NCBI GenBank assembly: GCA_032821775.1
Contig: JAVLRN010000011.1
Location: 1,550,001-1,614,000 of the forward strand
Length of the DNA: 64,000 nucleotides
Direction: 5' to 3'
From: Sanguinoderma infundibulare
Lineage: Eukaryota; Basidiomycota; Agaricomycetes; Polyporales; Polyporaceae
A program made the position numbers and the translations under genes. The notes beneath the pieces are model-generated. The model was given only the letters and a program-made list of their open reading frames with translations. It had not been told where the DNA came from and did no database searches. The stretch's first letter is position 1; the number at the start of each line of letters is the position of its first letter. This document shows positions 11,085-21,207 of this stretch, piece by piece.

Positions 11085-13235
11085 ATGGCCGGAGTATCGC
11101 TTGACGAGACGTTGGGTGCTGCGTTCCTAGGTGCGTCGGTGTTATGATGCTAGCCTTGCTTCAGCCGGCCAATGCTGACGCTCGGCCAAGGCACCATCGC
11201 GACTTCTTGGTGCGTCTGTTTCTCCTCTGTATTAGCCTTGCAATACCGGCTGATGTCCCTGCAGCTTATACGGTATCACCGTGGTACAGACCTATATATA
11301 TTATAAGTACAATTCAGCGGACCCAGCATATCTCCAAGTTTTGGTTCGTGACCGCCGCATCCATGGTGCCTACTTGTCTTGCTGACTTCTACCAACCATA
11401 ATAGGTGTTCCTCCTCTGGTCAGTCAGTTCCATTCCCATGTCTGGCGTTGGTGCATTTGATTGAGAAGCCGGATAGGGTGCTAGATACCTTGCATCTGGC
11501 GTTCGTCGTCCACGCCGTCTACTTCTACGCCGTCACAAACTTCACCAACGTTCTGAATCTTTTGGACCCAACGTGGTGCGTCGTCGCGTGATGTTTCATC
11601 GTGTGTGATTTCTCAACTGTCATGACTGTAGGAGCATATTGGTAGGTTTGACCCGCGTTCCCAAAAATGTGCTAGCTAATCGTGGGACGGGAGTCTCAAA
11701 TTGTGGTCAGCGTGAGTCATCGCAGGATTCGCGCTTGCACTTGGCATCATGCTCACTTCCTCCTAGGCCGTGAGCGATCTTGCTGTTAGAGGGGTTTTCT
11801 GCCATAGAGTCTGGAAGCGTGCGTACGCCATTCTGTCACGCGACGGAAAGTGAAACTGAGAGGATGCTAGTGAGCAGCCAGAACTACTTATTGACGATTG
11901 CGATTGTAAGTCGCCACCTTTTGGGTTGACAACACATATTTCAAGCCGTATTGCGCTTTCTAGGCAATTTCATCTATTATTGTCTTCGGTGAGTTCCTTC
12001 TCTCTGTTGGAGTTCTGTATGTATTGATTTGTGTATAGCCGGAGGTCTTGGTAGGTGCACTCACCTCTTGGACACGTGTACACGTGAACCGATGCTGTTT
12101 TCTCTATCCCAGCGTTCGCTATTAAGGGGTATGTGTCTCGCTGCCCGTCTGCCGTTCGTCATTTTAACCCCGTTGAATAGCTTCAGCCTTCACACCTTTG
12201 CCCGGTTTTCTGAGATATCCGTATGTGAACCGTCAGCCTTCCGCGGGACAGTTCCAGTTCAACGTTTCTGTGCAGGACATTCTATACCTTAGCCTCGGGT
12301 CTGGGGTAGTCGCCGACGTGCTCATCGCTGGATCAATGTGCTTCCTCCTCGCCAAGCGCAGGACTGGCTTCACCAAGTATGACATTTTCATGTGATCGCA
12401 AGCCCTCGGAGGCGCTGACGTGTCCTTCAATTGCAGGACAGACTCAATGGTTCGGGTTCTAATGATGTATAGCATTAACACCGGGGCTCTCACGAGGTAA
12501 GCTTTAATGTCCGCCCGCCGTCTGAGATCCTCGTGCATCTCATGTTCTCTCGAATTAACGCCACCCGACTTATCAGCCTCTGTGCGCTGCTCACACTTCT
12601 CACAGTGCGTGTATTTACTCGATCAAGGTTGTGCATAGCGGTGTGCTGACTCTCCAGTGTTGCATTTGTTTGTACAGTACGCAAGCATGCCCAACAACTA
12701 CATTTTCATCGCATTCTACTTCGTCCTTCCCAAGCGTACGTCGTCTCACCTTTTACGTTCACACGAGCCTCATGCCCGCGCCCTTCGATAGTGCTCTTGA
12801 ACTCGTTGCTAGCGACGCTTAACGCCAGGCAGCCGCTTCGGGAGACCAACTCGGGCGGAGGCATGGTCTCGATACCCTTATCGACCACGACGAATTCCCG
12901 ATTGTCCTTCGCTGGTCTGCCGCACTTCAGCCGCAGTCACACTGCAAATTCCGCAGGACAGGTCGTCCTTGGTCCTTCTGCTGGGGTATCGAGCATGACT
13001 GACAAAACTTTTCGCGACCATCTTCACAGATGAGTCTGCAGATACAGGTCGAGACGACAACCGACATGAAGACGGATTCCGACCCTCATCAGGTCATCGA
13101 GGAGGAGGTATGTGCTCTTCCTGACGTCGCAGTTGGGAGTGCATGCTTACTTCGCTCGGTACTTGGTAGGATAAGAAGTCGTGGCGACCCGTATACAGCA
13201 GGGCGGAGAACCCCATGGCCTTCGGGGCTGTGTAG
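11085..13235 (+). CDS. DUF6534-like seven-helix membrane protein, array copy 1
   Basis: Twenty exons: 11085..11130, 11191..11209, 11265..11343, 11405..11418, 11477..11575, 11632..11641, 11694..11711, 11767..11818, 11871..11905, 11964..11988, 12039..12050, 12113..12128, 12181..12220, 12276..12376, 12437..12496, 12577..12604, 12678..12735, 12792..12961, 13030..13107, 13170..13235. Every junction is in phase and gives 341 residues. The start M-A-G-V-S-L-D-E-T-L-G-A-A-F-L-G, the V-L-D-T-L-H-L-A motif and the C-terminal half (about residues 156-255, with L-L-A-K-R-R-T-G-F, S-I-N-T-G-A-L-T and S-L-L-A-T-L-N-A-R) match the agaricomycete-specific DUF6534 integral membrane family as I know it. Function is unknown; a receptor-like topology of about seven helices is inferred. 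The tail is hydrophilic. Intron 12221-12275 has an alternative in-frame acceptor at 12251. Confidence 0.85.
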
Positions 13236-14195
13236 AGACGCCCTCAGATACCTGCGGGCCTAACTTGGACTGTGACCTTGATGGTCATTCATCTTGACTT
13301 GTCTCCCCGCACAATCCAACATATTCAATCGCATTTCACGTGGACTCGAATAGCAATGCGGTGTAGCATATCGGCTGCTGACGCGGAGGTGCTTCCGGTG
13401 AAGGGATCCGCCGGGTCTTGACCCTTGTACTCTTGCAGCCCTCCAAAGCCCTCTCGTTGTTCTCCCCGGACTGTCTAGGCCTTACTGCCAATTTTCAGGA
13501 ACGCGTCCGTCCGAAAATGAATTTCGCACCGGTCAAAGCCCGCGTTCACATACGCAGCGCCAAAATTTCATGCATACTCTAATCGCGACGCCACGCTATG
13601 CGGTGAGTTCTCAGTTCGATCTGCAATACTCCTTACGTTGACCTAGCTGGGACCCATCCCGTTCTCGAACCGAGAGGTGGCTAGAACCCACGCTGCGCGT
13701 GCTCGAGCTTCAGAGCCCACGCCTGGCGCACATGGTATTCCTGGTTTGTGCGAAACGGACGCCTTCTTTCGTCCCCGAATGTTCGTCGCGCCATTCTGCG
13801 TTTCCACGGCATGGCGCCGAGGACCGACACGGTTCGCTCGTCAATCTGTTGCGCCGCCCACGCGAAGTATCGGAAGTACGCCATCCACTGCAAGGCGAGT
13901 CTCGTCGTTTGGCGATGTGCTGTCAGTGCTTTGTTGTTGACCTTGATATTCGTTCATGTGCGCTCTAACATCGACCGTCCGGGCCCTCTTCAGTCCGACC
14001 ATCAGCGGCTGGAGAGCGACGCCGTCTACACACACCGCAGCCTTCCGGGACCTTGTAGTCATTGTGACGTCCCCATCTCTCTCACGAGCATGGCTTCCTA
14101 ACTTTGGCTTCGCAATCCCAGGTTCGAATGGTAGATATAGCGAGCACGGCAGCATCTGGGATGGTCCACCCGCGACCTCAGCTCTCGCCGCGACG
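13236..14195. other. Intergenic region between array copies 1 and 2
   Basis: 960 bp. It holds the presumed 3' UTR of copy 1 and promoter of copy 2. Short open frames around 13.68-14.1 kb overlap on both strands and show no recognisable motif; none matches the neighbouring paralogs, so I see no decayed extra copy here. Confidence 0.4.
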
Positions 14196-16225
14196 ATGGC
14201 GGAGCTTGTATTGCCAACAGGTGTAACGATCCATAACACATTAGGGGCCGCGTTCGTTGGTACGGTGTTAAATTCCACTTAATCGTTCTGCGGCCATTCG
14301 GCGTGCTGACCGTTGCAACTTGTGCCACGTCGTTGTAGGGAACATTGTCGCCGCGGCGTACGTATGGGTGTCCTAAATCGCATACGAGCGCGAAGTGGTT
14401 GACTGTTTTGTTCTAGACTATATGGATTGACCACGCTCCAGACGTTTGCATATTATGGACGCAGCGCGAAGGACCCGAAGGTGCTGAAGTATCTGGTGAG
14501 CTCGACGGTCAATGCTCCCGTCCAGTGCCAGCTTGCAGGCTCATCCCCGCTCGCCTTCCTTAGATCGGGGTTCTTTGGTTCGTTTTCGAATCAGTGCAGC
14601 ATTTATATCCGGTCTCAAGATCTCATCGACCTCGATCGCAGGATATTAGACACCCTCCACATCGTTCTCATATCCCATTCGGTGTACGAGTATGCGGTGA
14701 CGAGCTTCGGGAATGTCTTCGCGTTGATCACTCCAACTTGGTGCGTCCTGTTCTTTGACCCTCGGCGGGTTCCTTCTGATCGACAGGTTGTAGGAGTGTA
14801 CTAGTGAGCATTCATGTTGTCATCGCTACGGTAACCAATCGAGATACTGATCCTCGCTCGGCTAGGCAGTCGTCATATTGACCGTGAGTTTTCGCGTTCC
14901 TGGTCCCCGCCCGCGAGGCTAAAACGGCTGTCACGTCTAGGGCGCTAGCGATTCGCTGGTTAGAGGGTGGGTCCTTTACAAGACGCACGACGAACCATCG
15001 ACTGATTTCGTATTAAGTGTATTCTGTTACAGAGTGTGGGTTTGTGAGTAGATGTCAAACCGAAGGTCGTCGAACGGGAGCTTAGGTTTAACTTGATAGT
15101 GAGCGGCAAGAATTGGTTTGTCGCTGGAGCTTTGGTGAGCATGGCTGGTTCGAATGCACAGGTACGCGATATTCACCGGCTTTCATAGGTAGTGTCGTCG
15201 CTTCTGGTACTAGGTCTGTCTGTTCCACTCCACCTTGGTTTATGGTCTCTTATCCGCCTGCCCGAATAAGGATGTAGTCTTGGTTAGTGCTCGTTTTACT
15301 GCGATGATCGTTAACTAACCTACTCACCTAGCATATCCTATCATGAGGTAGTCACGAAGCTGATACCCACATGTTACGGCTGATGATCTTTGTCAGTTGG
15401 TTACAATTCAAGACGTTCTTCGAACTAGAGAAGATCTCAGTGCGTCTCCTCTCACTGCTACCGTGATTTTATTGCCGATTGAAGCGTGGTTCATCAGTGG
15501 TTGCTGTATTTTGGCCTTGCCTCCGTGGCGGTCGCCGACTTCCTCATCTCCGTCTCCTTATGTCGTCTTCTTGCAAGAAGGCGGAGCGTTTTCAAGGAGT
15601 CAGTATTACGGACATTTCATCAGGGATCTGGATTGCTCATCCAGCATACGCAGGGTCGATAACATAATCAGAACTTTGATTCTGGACAGCGTCAACACGA
15701 GCGCTCTGACGACGTGCGTACCTTCCGAAGGCCGTTCCTGCTAATACTCATCTTCATGCATAGTCTCTGTTCCATGATGTGTCTCATTATGGTACGAATC
15801 CGAATATTCTAACCCCAATGGCTCTGCACTGAGGCGCTTATTCAGTACGCGGCGTACCCGCATACTATGATTTACATCGCCTTCTACTTTCTCCTTCCCA
15901 AACGTAAGTTCTTATCATCTCACAGCCCCGAGCATCCCTAATATGCGTGCCGTTGTAGTGCTCCTGAACTCGTTGCTTGGAACTCTGAACGCGCGTCAAT
16001 CATTACGGGACCACATATCTGGCGAAGTCGTCACGATCCCTCTCTCTTCGATCACGGCTGGGAACAGGGATGTGACCAACCCTAGCCAGAGGATATCAGA
16101 ACCAGATAGGGTGCGTCCAATCCGTCCCTACAATGCATCGTGTAATGCGGATTGATAATCTGTCTTTGCAGCTATATCCGAAGCTAGAATCTCAGGATGT
16201 AAAAATGGTGCAGCATGCGTTTTGA
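14196..16225 (+). CDS. DUF6534-like seven-helix membrane protein, array copy 2
   Basis: Twenty exons: 14196..14259, 14339..14357, 14417..14495, 14564..14577, 14642..14740, 14794..14803, 14866..14883, 14941..14966, 15018..15043, 15100..15134, 15189..15213, 15271..15282, 15332..15347, 15397..15439, 15498..15598, 15654..15713, 15764..15791, 15846..15903, 15959..16110, 16172..16225; 312 residues, fully in frame. Exon sizes 19, 79, 14, 99, 10 and 18, and later 35, 25, 12, 16, 101, 60, 28 and 58 nt, are identical to copy 1, strong proof of the model and of duplication. The 52-nt exon of copy 1 is split here into 26+26 by a 51-nt intron. Shared motifs are I-L-D-T-L-H, F-C-Y-R-V-W, L-L-A-R-R-R-S-V-F and S-L-L-G-T-L-N-A-R. 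The tail is shorter than in copy 1 and different in sequence. Intact by every check I can make. Confidence 0.86.
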
Positions 16226-16956
16226 CAACGCGGCTGACCTCCCCTTCCACTCCTTCTATCGCGGTGAGCCCCGTGCACCTCGCCCAAGTCCCCTGCCCGC
16301 CTTTGTATCCACTCGCCATAGCATCGTGCGCACGTGCGGCGGTCACCCTCTGTAGAATATCCTTTGACATATTAGGTGTAATAAAAGTACAAGCCGACCT
16401 GTACGACATCTCGGGTATGCAGTCCGAGGTTAACGCTGCACTTCCATGTCGGTTTCGGTGATCTCCAACTATCAGTTGCCTTCTTGTGGAAGACAAGATG
16501 GCGAGGATCGACCTCCAATCCGATTGATATGGAACCGATGTTTCACAGCATATGCGGTGAGCGGTCACCTTCTAGGTTGAGTTCCGTCGTTTCTCATCGC
16601 AATAGCGGTCGGCTCGCATGCCAGTATGGTGTCCGAGTCTCTACAATAACGGCCTTCTCGTTCACCAGTTGCGAGTGCTAGTATGTTCCTAAGTCTCCGA
16701 TGCATATTCTTATTATAACTGGCAGGCTGCACCTCATCTCGGATATTCAGCATTCCGATTTCCATACATGAAACCTAAGTGGGACGGCAATAGCGGTAGC
16801 TGCTATGTTCCTCGGCGAAAGGTTGGTCCTATCTTCCGGCCACATCATTTGACCGTATACCGGAGCTCTTTTGGTAGGGAGTATGTGGATATATTCTGGG
16901 TTGCCGAGGTAGTGGCCTCCCCATCCTGCTTCTGCCTATTCTTCATTTCGCCCTTT
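16226..16956. other. Intergenic region between array copies 2 and 3
   Basis: 731 bp, presumed 3' UTR and promoter. No conserved motif of the array or any other family was seen. Confidence 0.4.
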
Positions 16957-18768
16957 ATGGTACTCTCTTCTGTTGTTCTGAATGAGACCCTCGGTGCTGT
17001 TTTCATAGGTTCGTGGCTTCGTCATTAATTTGTGATGATGGCGCCTTAATTGAACTCGACCAGGGGACATCTTGGCAGCATGGTGAAGTACTGCGAACAT
17101 GTCTAGGTCACCTCAACCTTATGGCGACAATTATTTCCCAGCCTGTACGGGTTGACAACCTTGCAGACATACGTTTATTATAGTCGAAGCGAAAAAGACT
17201 CCAACACTCTCAAGGCCCTGGTAGATTCTTCCCGTCCCCGGTTCATAATGCTACAGATAATGACCGTCCCTCGCACAGATTGCAGTACTTTGGTTAGTGT
17301 GACATCGCAACATGTGCACAAGAACAGTGTTCATCCAGACACTAGGGTTCTGGATACCCTTCACCTCGCCCTCATTACGCACACCGCATACATATACGCG
17401 ATCTCTAACTTCGGTAATATTTTAGCGGCACTGAAACCTACCTGGTAGGTGATCTCGAACTGTTTGGTGTTAGACTGGGTCTCCTCGCTCACAACGATTC
17501 TTAATTGCTGGTCTGCAGGAGCATTCTGGTGAGCCTGCAATTTCCTGTCTATGGAGTCCAGTCTTGATACTCGACGTTCACATAGGCCCATATTATAGTC
17601 ACGGTGCGTCTCCTGATTCTGAATACCATGCCAGTGGGCTCATCGCTATTCAGGGTATCAGTGACGGTATCATCAGATGGTGCATTGTCCCTCCAACCTG
17701 TTTCAAATGCGTCCCTCACCTTTATGACAGTATCTTCTGTTATCGGATCTGGATTCGTGAGTCAAGATGATGTAGTATTATGTGCTTAAGTTACTGACCA
17801 ACACCTATCAGTGAGCGATAGGAACCGCTGGCTCTGTACTATCATTGTACGTTGGGTTGTTGACCAAAGGCACGGCGGCAACGCTTAATTTCTCATTTTC
17901 TATCAGTTGTTGAGTTCCCTTCTGGCATTCGGTTCGTTCAGCAAGTTACTCGCATACCCGCTGTTGCTAATATTCTAGTCTTCGGTTAGGCGGAAGTTTA
18001 GGTAGCTCAATTATCGCCGGATGACTTATAGCGCTTCGCTAACAAGCAGCTCTAGCGTATCCAATCGAAGGGTTAATAATCCTCTCATTTATGAAATGCA
18101 TCTCTAATCGTTCAGTGACATCCCAGGTACCGGCTCCAGAGTTCGCTTGCTCTCATTCATCTTTCGGTAGGTCGTAAGCGAGGTCATCTGTAGCGTCGTC
18201 TAATCAGAGAGATGCACAGTGGTTTTTCTATTTCTGTCTTGCGATGGCGCTTGTGACGGACTTCATCATAACCTCCGCACTCTGCCTCTTGCTCGCCCGC
18301 CGTCGAAGTGTCTTCACTAGGTCAGTCATGTCAATTTATCTTCATCCAGTCCTCCGGAAGTTCACGGGAAGTTCAGGGTCGATCTCACTGTTCGCACTCT
18401 AATCCTATACACCGTGAACACGGGTGCGCTCACAACAGTTTGTACGCTGCTGTGCCTCATCACGGTAAATAATGTCCCAAGCTATTGCCCGGAGGCCTCA
18501 TTTCAGGTTTCCATTCGCTACAGTACGCCGTGGCTCCACTCACTCTGGTGTATACGGTGTTCTACTTCCTGCTCCCGAAACGTGAGTCCCCTACCATCTT
18601 CGTTACTATGCCGTACTCGGGGTATCCTGACGTCATCCAGTCTTCCTGAATTCTCTTTTGGCAACTCTGAATGCTCGGAAGTCGCTGCGCAAACGAATGC
18701 GGGCCGGTCCCACCACGTTGTCGCCCGGACCGCCTCGCCTCCCACTCATGGTAGACGGATCATCGTAG
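16957..18768 (+). CDS. DUF6534-like seven-helix membrane protein, array copy 3
   Basis: Eighteen exons: 16957..17008, 17064..17082, 17142..17220, 17279..17292, 17346..17444, 17519..17528, 17586..17603, 17654..17679, 17731..17756, 17812..17846, 17907..17931, 17990..18001, 18056..18071, 18127..18166, 18220..18320, 18377..18464, 18524..18581, 18641..18768; 281 residues. Exon lengths mirror copies 1 and 2, but the 60-nt and 28-nt exons are joined into one 88-nt exon, so that intron is missing. Like copy 2 it keeps the intron splitting the 52-nt exon. Motifs V-L-D-T-L-H-L-A, F-C-Y-R-I-W, L-L-A-R-R-R-S-V-F, N-T-G-A-L-T and S-L-L-A-T-L-N-A-R-K are present. The tail after L-N-A-R-K-S-L-R is short and basic, and may result from a frame change (see findings). 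Confidence 0.82.
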
Positions 18769-18770
18769 AA

Positions 18771-18800
18771 GACGTCAGGCTGACCCCGGAGCCTGACGTC
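18771..18800. repeat. 11-bp perfect hairpin containing a CRE-like palindrome
   Basis: Arms GACGTCAGGCT (18771-18781) and AGCCTGACGTC (18790-18800) flank an 8-nt loop. The right arm and its next base form TGACGTCA, the ATF/CREB consensus. It begins two bases after the stop codon of array copy 3, so it could act as a 3' UTR structure or be chance. Confidence 0.5.
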
Positions 18801-19442
18801 AACGACTGTATCCAACATCAATCTTCCGGGCGTGCCCACCGGTCCAGCGGTGAAGGGGTGGTAACACAGCCGAAGAGAGAAGCTTCGGGGTCAATAGCAT
18901 AACGTTACGAGTTCGACCGTAAATGGGGTTGGCAGAGATGTCGATCTCAGTGTGCTTGCCGGTGAGTGCGGCATAGGCAGCCTTGCGCAGAAGACGATGC
19001 TTGCAATGATGGTGTTAAAAGCCCGATCGCTGCCTCACGACTGTGGGCTACATTCTATTCGAAGGAATGCCTAGAGGTGCCGCATTGTGCCAACATCCTG
19101 AACGCGGCAAGGAACTCACGAGCTCTGAATATGAATGACTGCAAGTGGCATCTGCGATTCCCTATATGGCCTTCACATTCATTTACTCCCCTCGCGATGG
19201 CTGCGATCTAGGGCTGAGCACCTAAAACTACGGTTAACAACATATGAAAGCCGGTGAGCAAACGCACCATATACACCAGGCATCCGACCTGGCCAGCGAC
19301 CCCAAGTTCATATGAGCCTCGCGTCGTGCATCGTATCGACTGTGTAAGCTCTCACTTACTTCAGCTGTCATGCAGCAGCAGCCGCCACTGCTTATCATGA
19401 ACGTGGACGCCATGACGGCAAGCACATCAGGCTCCTACCCAC

Positions 19443-19676
19443 CCGCCGCTCTGAAGTTGAGGGGCCTTAATCCTGGAGGATGGGTCAAGGTGGAATCCGA
19501 GAAGCAGGGGCCAATGATGATCACTTGGGCCCCCAACTTCAGAGGGCGGGGCAACTGGAATCTACTACACGTGATCAACGTCTCCCGGTGTTTACATGAT
19601 CAAGGCTGCGTCCCGCCTCTCTTATTCTACCTCGACCCCGCTCATGGATATCGACCCCTCAACTTCAGAGCGGCGG
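19443..19676. repeat. Perfect 22-nt inverted repeat with 190-nt spacer
   Basis: Left arm 19443-19464 begins CCGCCGCTCTGAAG; right arm 19655-19676 is its exact reverse complement. An imperfect third copy of the right-arm core (CAACTTCAGAG) lies in the spacer near 19534-19544. I see no terminal target-site duplication or transposase fragment. Confidence 0.7.
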
Positions 19677-21207
19677 TTGGAAGGAGCCTGCAAGCACATA
19701 GGCACTCATCCCGCCCAATTCAAGATCCGATCGTTGCAACCCAGCGGCGGCGCGCGCCAGGCCCGGTGTATAATGGATCAAGCACCGCAGGTGATGCTGC
19801 GTAACGACGTGGCACGTCACAAACGTTTGACAGCGTATGTTTATCCAAGTTCGCGTCCGTCGAACCTGCCGCAGGCGTGCGTTGTGATCGTCCTGAGGAA
19901 GCGTGGCTTCGGCCCTTCGCCCGATGGCCACAAAGTCGGCCTGAATGGAGCATGCGCAGCGAGGGGGAACTTCCGTCGAGTCGAGGCGTTGAGTTGTCTT
20001 TGTCGTCGCTCCGCTCTGGCGCCTCGATGACCCTCTGACCTCGAAGGTCCGAAGCCCTGTGGAATCATAACCACCGCAAGTTACTTGGGGGTAAGGAGCG
20101 TTCGTGCCCTTGGCCCGCAGGGTTCCGCAGAGCCGCAGGGGTGCTGCCCAGATCCCGGAAGCAGCGCAGCAGTGATTGGATCGGTGCGCTTCACTTCGCA
20201 ACTCCTGCGATGACATGCTTTTGTTAACTGCAGCCCGCCGCGTGCAGGCATACGGAACCACACTCCCGTCGACGTATGCAGCACCTGAGAAAACAAAACA
20301 AAGACAAGGCAGAATTGGGGTTCAAGTCGAAAGACCACGCACCAGATGGACCTCGAATCGGAGATGGGCCAGAACGGCCCCGCAGAGGGTATCTGCAGCC
20401 TGAATTCCAGTTCCCCGTGAGTCCTTCTCGCCCTTCTCGAAGCAGGGCCGCTGTATGTCGCGACCGATCCGTACAGAACACGTCTTCTCTGTCGCAAACG
20501 CTCGAGAAAGGCCCCTACCTGACGGACGTGGGAGGGTCGGTATCTCGCCGTTCGTAAAATGTCCAAAGCACACGTAAATATTATAATGTAAAGGGTCATG
20601 AAGATATCGTATTGCAGGTATCGTGAAGGCGTTCTATCCGTAACAGTCGTAAATCGATGAGAGCAGAAGAAAAAACAACCATTGCTACACTGAGAGTAGA
20701 AGAGCTGTAGGCAGAATGTTCGTGGGGAGAGATTAGGAGCGGGGCTCCACGAGACGAGATAGCGAGACGCAGAGTCAGTCGAGGCACGAGACACAGATCA
20801 GAGATGCGGAAAAACAGCAGGACCAAAAAGCAAAGAAACGCGGACAGGTATCTGGAGAACGAGAAGAGAACGGACGCGGAGGATGCGGGGGGTAGCGCAG
20901 TGTGCGAGACTGTAAAAACCCAATATGTACGCAGGGCGAAATAAAAGGGGGATAAGTATATACGCAGGCCAAAGGAAGAATGGGTGCATCCAAAGGTCAA
21001 TCCATGACGATCAAAGCCAGACGGGATAGGATGAGATCAGGAGAAAGAGGCGGAGGTGGAGAAGAAGGGATTACGAGAAATCAGGAGCAAAACTATGTAT
21101 ATCATGTACTATAACCAGACGACGAGAGCAGTACAGACGAAGGATAAGTGATCCGATGGAACGATAAATAATGATAGCAAACCGAGTGTGTGGAGTCCGT
21201 ATGTCCT

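Larger units (their letters stand above)
18769..21207. other. 2.4-kb gene-poor region between the DUF6534 array and the RING gene
   Basis: Overlapping open frames occur on both strands (for example around 19.37-20.03 kb and 20.08-20.79 kb), but none shows a family motif or consistent splice structure. The last kilobase, AT-richer with short tandem GA-rich tracts on the plus strand, is likely the 3' flank of the minus-strand RING gene. The region holds the CRE-like hairpin and the 22-nt inverted repeat listed separately. Confidence 0.4.

Noticed and set aside
15140..15155. tRNA B-box-like GGTTCGAATGC
   Set aside because: No A-box or cloverleaf could be formed around it, and it lies inside an intron of array copy 2.
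19370..20030. Two overlapping 144-codon plus-strand frames
   Set aside because: Neither shows domain features or consistent splice sites, and both overlap the inverted repeat; not enough to call a gene.
20081..20794. 237-codon minus-strand open frame in the gene-poor region
   Set aside because: Composition is low-complexity, there is no family motif, and overlapping frames of similar length exist on the plus strand; probably chance.
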